Made by a program: the position numbers and the translations under genes. Positions 16,843 to 24,914 of a stretch of 35,036 bases of DNA are shown here, in pieces. The notes beneath the pieces were generated by a model. The model did no database searches. It was not told the DNA's origin and was given only the letters and a program-made list of their open reading frames with translations. Source of the stretch: Gammaproteobacteria bacterium (GTDB lineage Bacteria > Pseudomonadota > Gammaproteobacteria > Steroidobacterales > GCA-2729495); the NCBI GenBank assembly GCA_020851975.1, contig JADZBS010000069.1:1-35036 (forward strand), in the 5' to 3' direction. Positions within the stretch are counted from its first letter, which is position 1; the number at the start of each line of letters is the position of its first letter.

Positions 16843-18257
16843 GCGAACTCTTCGTCATCGGCCGGGTCGTCCCCGGCCTGCGGTTCCACCGGTGCCGGTG
16901 GCGGCGCCGCCCGTGCCCGCGCGCTGCGCGCCGCATCGCCGAGGGCCTGGCGATAGAGCCCGCTCAGCAGGCCGATCATGATGATCGTGGCCAGCTCGGC
17001 GCTGAAGATCCCGGCGTTGTGGAACACGGAATTGCCCATCGCCACGCCGAGGCCGAGCATGGCACAGAGCGCCGGCAGCCGCACCACGCCGGGCGCACGC
17101 GCCGTCGCCGCCCGGACCGTCGCGCCCATGCGCCAGATCGCTACCAGCGCCACGCCCATGAGCACCCAGCCGAGCACGCCGGCCCGCACGCCGGCGTTGA
17201 CGTAGTGGTTGTGGGAAGCGAGCACCTGCGAGGCGATGGCCCCGCTCAGCACCGACTGCCCGCCGCCCAGCACCTCCTGCGCGTACTCGACCGGCGTCGG
17301 GCCGAGCACCGGGTGCTTGATCACGCTCACGATCCCGTTCACCTGGTACATGAGCCGCGCCCCGATCTCCTCGATGGTCGAGGAGCCGAAGCGTTCCGAG
17401 AGCGTGCCCTGGGTCGAGAAGGCCGCCCCCACGACCCCGGCGGGCCCCTCCTCGCGCGTGGCCACCAGGACCTGCTGCAGGCCGATGAACACCAGCCCGA
17501 GCAGGGCCACCACCGTCAGGTTGCGCACCCGCTGGCCGCTCTTCCAGCAGGCGACCAGGATCGCGACCAGCAGCAGCCCCGCCGCCGCGCGCTCGGCGTT
17601 GAGGATCAGGCCGAAGAGGAACACCGCCATCACCAGCAGCCAGCGCCAGCGCCGCTCCTGGAAATAGAGGCCGAGCGCCAGCATCGGGAAGCCACCGAGG
17701 AGATAGGCGAAGATGTGCGGCTCCCCGTAGGTCGAAGCGATCTGGCTGCCCTCGCCGATCATCTGGTCCATGAACTGGGCGGAGGACTGCTGCATCCAGT
17801 TGCGGATGGTGATGAACGGTTCGCCGACGAAATACACCAGCGAACCGAAGATCACCTGCACCACCCCGAGGACGATCACGAACTTCAGCACCCGCAGCCG
17901 CGTCGCCGGATACGCGCAGGCATGGGCCATCAGCAGCAGGATGATGCCGGCGCGCAGGTGCCGGCCGGGATTGCCGACGAGATCCGCCTGGAAGAAGTCG
18001 TGGATCCAGTCGAGGAAACCGAAGGTCACCAGCGCGATCACCACGGTGGCGGCCCTGCCGCCCTGGCGCACCATGCCGGTCAGGCGCGACCACTGCGTCA
18101 ACAGGCACAGCGCGAAGACGAAGTTCTCCGGCGCGACCGGGATGCCAGGCAGGCGCGGAATCGGGAAGAACTGCAGCAGGAGGATCACGACGAGAAACGC
18201 CAGCATCCCCGGGTTCGCGCGTTCCTGCCCACCAGCTCTCGCCACGGCCTGGTTCAT
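16839..18257 (-). CDS. O-antigen ligase/polymerase family membrane protein (Wzy-like, set 1)
   Basis: This 472-residue integral membrane protein has about ten to twelve hydrophobic segments starting at GMLAFLVVILLLQFFPI. A periplasmic loop region follows with SHNHYVNAGVRAGVLGWVLMGV, the His-containing segment typical of the WaaL/Wzy_C superfamily. It would polymerise lipid-linked repeat units in the periplasm (Wzy role) or ligate glycans (WaaL role); in a locus with Wzx and Wzz the Wzy role is more likely. The C-terminal tail is Pro- and acid-rich (APVEPQAGDDPADDEEFA). It shares 4-base overlaps with the flippase gene upstream and the GT-C-like gene downstream. A second member of the superfamily lies at 28464-29789. 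Confidence 0.88.
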   Translation of the reverse strand: MNQAVARAGGQERANPGMLAFLVVILLLQFFPIPRLPGIPVAPENFVFALCLLTQWSRLTGMVRQGGRAATVVIALVTFGFLDWIHDFFQADLVGNPGRHLRAGIILLLMAHACAYPATRLRVLKFVIVLGVVQVIFGSLVYFVGEPFITIRNWMQQSSAQFMDQMIGEGSQIASTYGEPHIFAYLLGGFPMLALGLYFQERRWRWLLVMAVFLFGLILNAERAAAGLLLVAILVACWKSGQRVRNLTVVALLGLVFIGLQQVLVATREEGPAGVVGAAFSTQGTLSERFGSSTIEEIGARLMYQVNGIVSVIKHPVLGPTPVEYAQEVLGGGQSVLSGAIASQVLASHNHYVNAGVRAGVLGWVLMGVALVAIWRMGATVRAATARAPGVVRLPALCAMLGLGVAMGNSVFHNAGIFSAELATIIMIGLLSGLYRQALGDAARSARARAAPPPAPVEPQAGDDPADDEEFA

Positions 18258-19786
18258 GCGGGCGGCTCAGCGCTGCGCCCCGGCCAGCCGACCAGGGCCC
18301 GCTCCGACGCGTTCAGGCCGTGGTTCCACCACAGCGCGGCCGCATACAGCAGCCCGCAGCCGGCGAGCGCCGCCAGCAGCTCCACGACCGAGCCGACACG
18401 CGGTGCGAGGTACAGCCCGATCGCCACCGGCACCAGCAGGTTGACGAGCGTGCGCCCCAGCACCGCGAACGGGAAGGACAGCCGGATGGCGAACACCCGC
18501 CGGAAGGCGACCCAGTAGAGCGCGAGCTGCACGAGCGCGGCGCTGCCCGTGGCGAAAGCGGCACCGGCCACACCGAAGACCGGCACGAGCACCACGTCCA
18601 GGACCAGGTTGTAGATGGCGGTCATCCCCGAGAGCAGCACCAGGATGTTCTTCTCGAGCACCGCGATCAGGGGCACGAACGGATAGGTCAGGCCCATGAA
18701 GTACCCGAAGCCGCAGAGCCAGAGCAAGGGGCCGTAGGCCGCCTCGTACGCAGGCGAGTACACAAACCGGATCATCGGCGGCCCGAAGACCACCAGCGCC
18801 GTCACCAGCGGCCAGTGCAGCAGCAGCACCGCCTTGTTCAGGAAGCGGAAGGCATCCTGGAGATCCGTCATCTGCCCGCCGCGGGCGTGATGCGACACCA
18901 GCAGCGGCGTCACCACACTGCGCAGGAGCGAGGCCGGGTTCAGCGCATTCGCGAACAGGAAGAGCGTGGTGGCGAGGCCGTAGATGGCGACCTGCTCCAC
19001 GCCGAGGAAGTGCGCGATGACGAAGTGATCGACCGACAGGTCGCGGAACACGTTGACGTTCATCGCCAGGTAGCCGATCACCGTGAAGCGCGTGATGCGG
19101 CGCGCGTAGTCCGCAGCATCGACGGGCGTTGCCGGCGCCGCACCGGCCTGCGCCCGCCACCAGGCCCGGTTGCGCAGCACGACGAAGCCGAACCCCAGCG
19201 CACCCGCCAGGAAGAGCGCCCCGATCACGCCGAAAAGCCCCAGCCCCGCCCAGTACACCACCCCGATACCCGCCAGCCGCAGCACCGCCAGGGTGGCGCG
19301 CAGCAGGCTCGACTCGACGAATGCACCGCGGGCCGAGAACAGCGCATGGCCGAAAATCCCGGTGGCACTCTGCACCACCAGCACGCCGCAGACGAGGAGC
19401 AGCAGGTCCTGCAGCACCGGCGGAAAGCCGAAGAACCGCGACAGTGCGTCCCGGAACCCGAGCAGCGCCCCGCAGAACACCAGCAGCGCCACCGCCCTCA
19501 CCAGGCGCGCCGCGACCAGGAACCGCCGCAGCGTCTCGAAGCCGTGCCGCGCGATCAGCTCGGCGCCGAACTTCTGGATCGAGGCATCGAGCCCGCAGGA
19601 GGTGAGGTAGGTGCCGACCGTGATGATCGCAGCCGCCATCTTGTAGGCCCCGAACTCCGCCAGGTCGAGCGCGCGCACCAGCAGGATCGAGACGGCGAAG
19701 CCCACCGCCGTCTCCACGAAGAACGCGAAGTATCCGGCGAGGGACGATTTCAGGACTCCGCCGCCGGCGCTGGTCGCGAGGCGCAC
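18254..19786 (-). CDS. Oligosaccharide flippase (Wzx/MATE-like, set 1)
   Basis: This 510-residue membrane protein has about 14 hydrophobic segments, beginning with SLAGYFAFFVETAVGFAVSILLVRALDLAEFG. That segment is the usual N-terminus of the polysaccharide transporter (PST/MOP) family. It would flip undecaprenyl-diphosphate repeat units from the cytoplasmic to the periplasmic leaflet for the adjacent polymerase. It starts one base after the exosortase gene ends and overlaps the polymerase gene by four bases. It is longer than, and unlike, the second flippase at 29786-31036. Confidence 0.92.
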   Translation of the reverse strand: MRLATSAGGGVLKSSLAGYFAFFVETAVGFAVSILLVRALDLAEFGAYKMAAAIITVGTYLTSCGLDASIQKFGAELIARHGFETLRRFLVAARLVRAVALLVFCGALLGFRDALSRFFGFPPVLQDLLLLVCGVLVVQSATGIFGHALFSARGAFVESSLLRATLAVLRLAGIGVVYWAGLGLFGVIGALFLAGALGFGFVVLRNRAWWRAQAGAAPATPVDAADYARRITRFTVIGYLAMNVNVFRDLSVDHFVIAHFLGVEQVAIYGLATTLFLFANALNPASLLRSVVTPLLVSHHARGGQMTDLQDAFRFLNKAVLLLHWPLVTALVVFGPPMIRFVYSPAYEAAYGPLLWLCGFGYFMGLTYPFVPLIAVLEKNILVLLSGMTAIYNLVLDVVLVPVFGVAGAAFATGSAALVQLALYWVAFRRVFAIRLSFPFAVLGRTLVNLLVPVAIGLYLAPRVGSVVELLAALAGCGLLYAAALWWNHGLNASERALVGWPGRSAEPPA

Positions 19787-19787
19787 G

Positions 19788-21404
19788 CTAACGACGATCG
19801 GGAACGTTCGCGGCAGCCGCCACCACTTCCCCCGGCACGTGGTAATACACCTTCGGCTCCGCGGCGCGGATGAAGGCCTGCACGCGCTCGTCGGCGGCGG
19901 CGATGTCGGTGCCCTCGGGCACGAAGGTCATCACGCGCACCATCGCGCCGTCGGTGCGGTTGCGGGTGAGCGCGTCCCAGAAGATGAACCACTTCACCAG
20001 GTACTCGCTGGTGAGGTAGCGGCCGCGCTGCATGAACCAGTAGTAGACCAGCGCCCGCTGGCCGCGCTGCTCGATGACGACGCGGTTGACGGGCAGCGCC
20101 CCGCCGTCGGGCAGAAGATCGGGCAGCTCGCGCTGGGCGATGTCGGTGATGAGCCAGCCGCCGCCGGGCAGGCAGGCGCGCGGGGAATGCACGGTGGCGT
20201 CCTTGCGCTGGGAGTCGTAGTAGGCGATGTAGAGCTCCACCGGCAGCGGGCTCGCGGCGGCGCTGTAGCTCGCGATCAGGTAGTCGCTCGGTTTCAGGAC
20301 TTCGAGGACCTCGGTTTCGAGGCGGCTGTCCTGCCCTTCCCACTGGCCGATGACGAGCGGGAAACGCTGCAGCGTGACGCGCTCGGGCACGAGTTCCTCG
20401 CGCGCGCCGATGGCGAACGAGCCGACCGCCCCGGCCACGACGAGCACGAGCGCCGCGGTGACGGGTGGCTTCAGCCCCCCCTGCGGCACCAGGTAGCGGA
20501 AGTCGCCGAGGGCGGGGATCTCCACCTCGAAGGTCTCGGCGAGGCGCCGGCCGCTCGCGAGCGAGAACAGCGCCATCTCCAGGAACAGCAGCGCGATGCA
20601 GGCGACGAAGATGATCCAGCCCTCGAAGTAGTGCAGGAAGCCCTCCGCCTGCGAGGTGCCGTACTGGTTCACCAGCACGCCCGTCACGGCGATGCGAAAG
20701 CTGTTCATGAGGATGGTGATCGGCACCGCGGAGAGGAAGATCACCACCTTCTGCCACAGCCGGCCGCGGAAGATGTAGGCGCAGAAGAAGGCGAAGCTCG
20801 TCAGCGGGAAAAGGTAGCGCAGCCCGCTGCAGGCCTCCACCACCTGCAGCTTGTACACGCCGAGGTCGATCACGTTGCCCTCGAGGTACACGCTGATGCC
20901 GACCAGGCGCAGGAAGGCGGTGCCGATCTGCGAGGACCAGAGCTGGAAGAGGCCGGAGAGGTTGTAGGTCACCAGGTTCGGCAGCGGGATCATGAAGAAG
21001 AGGTATGCGAGCCCGGCCCAGACGACGGCCGACGCGCGCACCCCGATCACCGCCACCACGAGGCCAAGGAGCGTGATCAGGAAGGCGTACTGCACGATGG
21101 TGGCGATGGCGCTGAACTCGCCGAGCAGGAACACCACGAAGCCGAAGGCGACGATGCCCGCCCCCGCCCAGGAGGCCTGCATCGGCACGCGCTGCAGGTC
21201 GGTGGCCCGGGCCCAGATCAGGTACAGGCTGATGAACGGGATGAGGAAGCTGTGCTGGTACTCGGGCATCTGCCACTGGATCAGCACCATCTTGGCCAGC
21301 CCCTCGTCGAACATGACGACGAGCGCGGCGAGCACGAGCAGGGCCAGGGAGAGCGGCAGCCAGGTGGAACGGGTCATGAGGGGCGGGTCAGTAGGCCTTG
21401 CCAT
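19788..21404 (-). CDS. Exosortase fused to C-terminal EpsI domain
   Basis: Exosortases are polytopic Cys proteases/transpeptidases that process proteins with PEP-CTERM-like tails. This 538-residue protein has about eight N-terminal TM segments carrying the three active-site elements: Cys192 in EACSGLRYL, Arg237 in NSFRIA and His258 in HYFEGW. A last TM (about 313-333) leads to an EpsI domain (about 345-535) with HSPRACLPGGGW (C411). The fused layout matches my recollection of XrtD-type (VPLPA-CTERM) enzymes, while the neighbouring ATPase, kinase and chain-length genes are of the XrtA-locus type, so the subtype is left open. The ATG at 21404 overlaps the sugar-transferase gene by 17 bases. MTRSTW from 21377 is the alternative start, and neither has a clear Shine-Dalgarno sequence. 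Confidence 0.93.
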   Translation of the reverse strand: MARPTDPPLMTRSTWLPLSLALLVLAALVVMFDEGLAKMVLIQWQMPEYQHSFLIPFISLYLIWARATDLQRVPMQASWAGAGIVAFGFVVFLLGEFSAIATIVQYAFLITLLGLVVAVIGVRASAVVWAGLAYLFFMIPLPNLVTYNLSGLFQLWSSQIGTAFLRLVGISVYLEGNVIDLGVYKLQVVEACSGLRYLFPLTSFAFFCAYIFRGRLWQKVVIFLSAVPITILMNSFRIAVTGVLVNQYGTSQAEGFLHYFEGWIIFVACIALLFLEMALFSLASGRRLAETFEVEIPALGDFRYLVPQGGLKPPVTAALVLVVAGAVGSFAIGAREELVPERVTLQRFPLVIGQWEGQDSRLETEVLEVLKPSDYLIASYSAAASPLPVELYIAYYDSQRKDATVHSPRACLPGGGWLITDIAQRELPDLLPDGGALPVNRVVIEQRGQRALVYYWFMQRGRYLTSEYLVKWFIFWDALTRNRTDGAMVRVMTFVPEGTDIAAADERVQAFIRAAEPKVYYHVPGEVVAAAANVPDRR

Positions 21405-22791
21405 CGCGGAACAGTACCATCACGGTCCTGATCAGAATCTTAAGGTCGAGTGCCAGCGACCAGTGGCGCAGGTAGTCGAGGTCGTACTGCACGCGCCGCT
21501 CCATGTCCTCGATGTTGGCCGTCTCGCCGCGGCAGCCGTTCACCTGGGCGAGACCCGTGATGCCCGGGGCCACCTTGTGCCGGACCATGTAGCCGCTGAT
21601 CAGGCGCCGGTAGGCCTCGTTGTGGGCCACGGCGTGCGGGCGCGGGCCGACCAGGCTCATGCGCCCCTGCACCACGTTGAAGAGCTGGGGCAGCTCGTCG
21701 AGCGAATACTTGCGCAGGATGCGGCCGACCGGCGTGATGCGCGGGTCATCCTTCGTGGCCTGCGTCACCTGGGCGCCGTCCTCCGAGACCGTCATGGTGC
21801 GGAACTTCCACACCACGATCTCCTCGCCGTCCAGGCCATAGCGGCGCTGGCGGAAGAGCACGCTGCCGCCGGTGCTCAGCTTCACCGCGATCGCGACACC
21901 GATGAAGAGCGGCAGGCCGATCAGGATCATGAGCGACGCGAGCACGAGATCGCTCGCCCGCTTGGCGAGCCCGCGCCAGCCGGCGAACGGCGTCTCGCGC
22001 AGCGCCACCACCGGGGTGCCGCTGATGTCGATGGTGCGCGCCTGGATCAGGTCGAAGACGAAGACATCGGGCACGTAGTAGATCGAAGCCGTGGTGTCCT
22101 GCAGCTCGCTCAGGAGCTGGCCGGTGCGCTCCAGGTGGTTGAACGGCGTGGCGATGAACACCGTGTCGATGCGGTGCGCACGCACGTAGCTCGCCAGATC
22201 CGCGAACCGGCCCCGCACCATGCCGGTGAACGCCTCGCCACAGCGCTCGGCGCTGCGGTCGTCGAAGAGACCGTGGAAGATCAGGCCGAGCTCGGGGCGG
22301 TCGCGCATGGTCTCGATCAGCCGCTGGCTCACCCGGTTGCCACCGGCGATCACCGCCGAGCGCGCCTGGCCGGAGGCGATCAGGACGCGCCGCGACCACT
22401 GCCGCAGCACCACCATCAGGCCAGCCATCAGCGGCGGCGCCAGCAGGAACCAGGCAAACAGCACGCGGCGCGAAAACACCGCCGACACCTTGGTCGCATA
22501 GCCGAGCAGCAGCAGGAGCGCCACCACCAGGCACCACGCCAGGCCGATGTGGCTCGCCACCGTCCAGGTGCTGCCGAAGGTCGTCTGCTGCTCGGCGAGC
22601 ACCGGCTTCATGAACAGCATGCAGAGCAGCGCCGCGATCACGGCCAGCGCCACGTACGCCCCGCTGAACGGCACGCGCATCACCACCGTGCTGGCATAGA
22701 GCACGGCCACGCACATCACCGGCGCGGCGAGGGACTGCATCAGGGCGACGAGGGCAGTCTTATAGTTGATCTTGAAGTGGGTGCCCCACAT
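21388..22791 (-). CDS. Undecaprenyl-phosphate sugar phosphotransferase (initiating PGT)
   Basis: This 467-residue WcaJ-type polyprenyl-phosphate hexose-1-phosphate transferase would start each repeat unit by loading a hexose phosphate, often glucose, onto undecaprenyl phosphate. It has about four to five N-terminal TM segments and a central Rossmann-like domain (ARSAVIAGGNRVSQRL). The C-terminal catalytic domain has KRASDLVLASLMI at its membrane re-entrant helix, LFRQRRYGLDG, VWKFRTM, RKYSLDELPQLFNV and SLVGPRPH. The length is typical of the large PGT class. It is the first gene after a 157-base gap, so it may have its own promoter. The substrate (Glc versus Gal or HexNAc) is not certain. Confidence 0.94.
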   Translation of the reverse strand: MWGTHFKINYKTALVALMQSLAAPVMCVAVLYASTVVMRVPFSGAYVALAVIAALLCMLFMKPVLAEQQTTFGSTWTVASHIGLAWCLVVALLLLLGYATKVSAVFSRRVLFAWFLLAPPLMAGLMVVLRQWSRRVLIASGQARSAVIAGGNRVSQRLIETMRDRPELGLIFHGLFDDRSAERCGEAFTGMVRGRFADLASYVRAHRIDTVFIATPFNHLERTGQLLSELQDTTASIYYVPDVFVFDLIQARTIDISGTPVVALRETPFAGWRGLAKRASDLVLASLMILIGLPLFIGVAIAVKLSTGGSVLFRQRRYGLDGEEIVVWKFRTMTVSEDGAQVTQATKDDPRITPVGRILRKYSLDELPQLFNVVQGRMSLVGPRPHAVAHNEAYRRLISGYMVRHKVAPGITGLAQVNGCRGETANIEDMERRVQYDLDYLRHWSLALDLKILIRTVMVLFRDGKAY

Positions 22792-22948
22792 GACGGCAGG
22801 ATTCTAACGTAAGTACCCGGAAATACGTGAATAAAGCTCTAATTTTCGGGGGGTCTGGAGGCCTTATGTCGCGTTGCCGCCAGGGCCCGGCGGGCGACCC
22901 CCGGCAGCGAGCCAGCATAGCGCCGAAACCCCTGGCGACGGCGACCCT
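22792..22948 (-). promoter_or_regulatory. 157-base gap with GC hairpin and AT-rich leader
   Basis: This gap splits the - strand gene series between the WecB-type gene and the initiating transferase. Its right half contains an imperfect inverted repeat: arms 22876-22885 and 22899-22908, ten pairs including two G-T wobbles, with a 13-base loop. No T run follows, so it is not a classic intrinsic terminator. The left part (about 22800-22860) is clearly AT-richer than its surroundings and is the most likely place for a promoter reading into the transferase and exosortase genes. I cannot define a convincing -35/-10 pair. A TAGAAT hexamer lies too close to the ATG. Confidence 0.4.
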
Positions 22949-23731
22949 TCACCGCCCGGACAACTGCCGCAGCGCGCCGACGACAAAGAGCGTGTTGGTC
23001 ACGAGATAGCGTTTCCAGAGCCGGCCGGGCTCCGAGGCCAGGCGGTGCAGCCACTCGAGACCCGCCTGCTGCATCCACCGTGGCGCCCGCTTCACGGTGC
23101 CGGCGTGGAAGTCGAAGGCGGCACCGACCCCGATCATCACCGCATGCACCCGGCCGCGATGCTCCGCCATCCAGATCTCCTGCTTCGGGCAACCGAGGCC
23201 AACGAACACCACACCGGCGTTGCTCGCGTTGATGCTCGCGACTGCCTGCTCGTCCTCCCCTGGCGTGAGCGGCCGGAACGGCGGCGATTGCGCACCGGAG
23301 ATCGACAGGCGCGGAAACGCCTGCCGGAGGCGCCGCTGCAATTTCTCCAGCGTGTCGGGACTGCTGCCGAAGAGATAGATGGGGATCGCCTGGCGCTCGC
23401 AGCGCTGGCACAGCGCCCACATCAGGTCCGGCCCGCTGATCCGCTCCTGGTCGCGGAAGCCCTGCCGGCGCAGCATCCATGCGACCGGGGCACCGTCCGG
23501 CGTGGCCATGTCGGCACCGTCGATCACGGCGCGGTAATCCGGATCGCGGCTCGCGGTGACGACGACGTGGGCGTTGCAGATGGCGACGGTGCGGCTTTGG
23601 CGATTGGTGGCCCACGCCGCCAGCCGATCGATCGCCTGACTCCATCCGAGGGCGTCGATCTGCACGCCGAGGACGGGGCCGGTGCGGCGGTCAGGTGTGG
23701 TGCCGCTCATGCTCCACCATGGCTTCTTCAT
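22949..23731 (-). CDS. WecB/TagA/CpsF family glycosyltransferase
   Basis: This 260-residue GT26 enzyme is of the type that adds ManNAc, ManNAcA or glucose-type sugars to a lipid-linked acceptor. Family signatures are clear: a VLGVQIDALGW N-terminus, CNAHVVVTASRDPDY, DGAPVAWMLRRQG, IYLFGSSPDTLEKL, VVFVGLGCPKQEIW and a final GVGAAFDFHAGTVKRAPRWMQ with the C-terminal ERL-like tail. The length is normal. Two starts are possible, at 23731 and 23710 (MSGTTPD); both overlap the upstream GT4 gene (by 41 or 20 bases). I keep the longer one because GGTGGAG sits only one base before the second ATG. Confidence 0.93.
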   Translation of the reverse strand: MKKPWWSMSGTTPDRRTGPVLGVQIDALGWSQAIDRLAAWATNRQSRTVAICNAHVVVTASRDPDYRAVIDGADMATPDGAPVAWMLRRQGFRDQERISGPDLMWALCQRCERQAIPIYLFGSSPDTLEKLQRRLRQAFPRLSISGAQSPPFRPLTPGEDEQAVASINASNAGVVFVGLGCPKQEIWMAEHRGRVHAVMIGVGAAFDFHAGTVKRAPRWMQQAGLEWLHRLASEPGRLWKRYLVTNTLFVVGALRQLSGR

Positions 23732-24896
23732 AGATACTCATGAGCAGCTCGTAATTGCGCTCCGGGGTGTAGCGGGCAACGTACTCGGCACGAGCTGCGT
23801 CCCCCATCCGTCGCATGGCGGCCGGATTCGCCTCCGCCCAGGCAATCTTCTCGCTCAGGTCCCTGGAATTGCCCGGCTCGAACAACAACCCGGTTCGACC
23901 GTCGTCGACCAGCTCGGCCAGTGCGCCGAGTCGGCTCGCGATGACGGGCAGGCCGCAGGCGAAAGCCTCGACCAGGGTTCGCGGAAAGTTCTCGTACCAG
24001 AGGCTCGGCAGGACGAGGTAAGCCGCAGCACGCATCCGGTGGAGGACATCATCCTGGGAGAGCGCGCCGAGCGCGTGCGCCGATTCATGCGACTGCACCT
24101 GCGCCAGTCCAGGCCCGTCCCCGGCCACGTCGAGAGTCACACCCGGTACACACCTGAGTGCATCGAGCATCAGCGTAACGCCCTTTTCCGGAGATAGCCG
24201 GCCAACGAACAACCCTCGTCGCGGCGCAGATTCAGCACCCCCCGCCGCCAGATCCTGCCCCTTTGCGATGTCGACAAAGTTCGGCTTGACGACGATGCGG
24301 GCCGGCGGCAGGCCTGCCTCGATGAACTTGCGGCGACAGAAATCGTTCAGCGCTATGTAGCGCGACACCTTGCGGTCCCACGTACCAGCGACCCGATGCG
24401 CTGCGAGCATCAACGCCAACACGGCGCTCTGTGCGGTCGAGTGCCGGTAGCAGCCGTGAGCCACGGCACGCCATGGCACACGACCCAGGCAGTCCTCGCA
24501 AACGCGTCCATCGCGCAGGAACATCGCCTGCGGGCAGGCAATTCGGAAATTGTGAAGCGTTTGAACGACCGGCACACCGGCGTGCCTTGCTGCCCAGAAC
24601 ACGCTCGGCGACACCAACGGGACGACGTTGTGGACGTGGACGACATCCGCAGGCAGCTCCCCAAGGAGCCGGCGCAAGTCAGTCATAGTCCGTGATGACC
24701 AGATCGCCTGCAACGCCGCCCGCGGAGCGGCAATGCCTGCTAGTTCGTCATTGTGACGCGAATACAGCCGGACCTCGTGGCCATGCCGTTGAAGCAGGTC
24801 CACTTCGGATTCGACGACCGCATCCTCACCGCCCCGATGCTGGTAATGGTTGTGAACCACCAGCACACGCAAAGGAGCATCTGACTTACGATCCAT
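23691..24896 (-). CDS. GT4 family glycosyltransferase
   Basis: This 401-residue GT-B enzyme has an N-terminus of LRVLVVHNHYQHRGGEDAVV, a known GT4 subgroup signature. An internal four-Cys-like cluster C121, C133, C136, C149 (ACPQAMFLRDG, VCEDCLG, HGCY) resembles the zinc-binding insert of that subgroup. The donor domain has FVGRLSPEKGV at 230-240 and E302-x7-E310 (YENFPRTLVEAF). It would add a sugar to the repeat unit. The stop overlaps the WecB-type start, and an 18-base gap separates it from the glycosidase gene downstream in coordinate but upstream in transcription. Confidence 0.92.
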   Translation of the reverse strand: MDRKSDAPLRVLVVHNHYQHRGGEDAVVESEVDLLQRHGHEVRLYSRHNDELAGIAAPRAALQAIWSSRTMTDLRRLLGELPADVVHVHNVVPLVSPSVFWAARHAGVPVVQTLHNFRIACPQAMFLRDGRVCEDCLGRVPWRAVAHGCYRHSTAQSAVLALMLAAHRVAGTWDRKVSRYIALNDFCRRKFIEAGLPPARIVVKPNFVDIAKGQDLAAGGAESAPRRGLFVGRLSPEKGVTLMLDALRCVPGVTLDVAGDGPGLAQVQSHESAHALGALSQDDVLHRMRAAAYLVLPSLWYENFPRTLVEAFACGLPVIASRLGALAELVDDGRTGLLFEPGNSRDLSEKIAWAEANPAAMRRMGDAARAEYVARYTPERNYELLMSIYEEAMVEHERHHT

Positions 24897-24914
24897 ATAT
24901 TTGCGAGCCGGCTT

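Noticed and set aside
19839-21431. Long + strand open frame (530 codons) opposite the exosortase gene
   Set aside because: Composition is dominated by His, Asp, Glu, Gln and Arg without any motif, and the opposite strand encodes a complete exosortase with all active-site residues.
20992-22812. Long + strand open frame (606 codons) opposite the initiating transferase
   Set aside because: It lacks recognisable domains and is fully antisense to a gene with every PGT signature.
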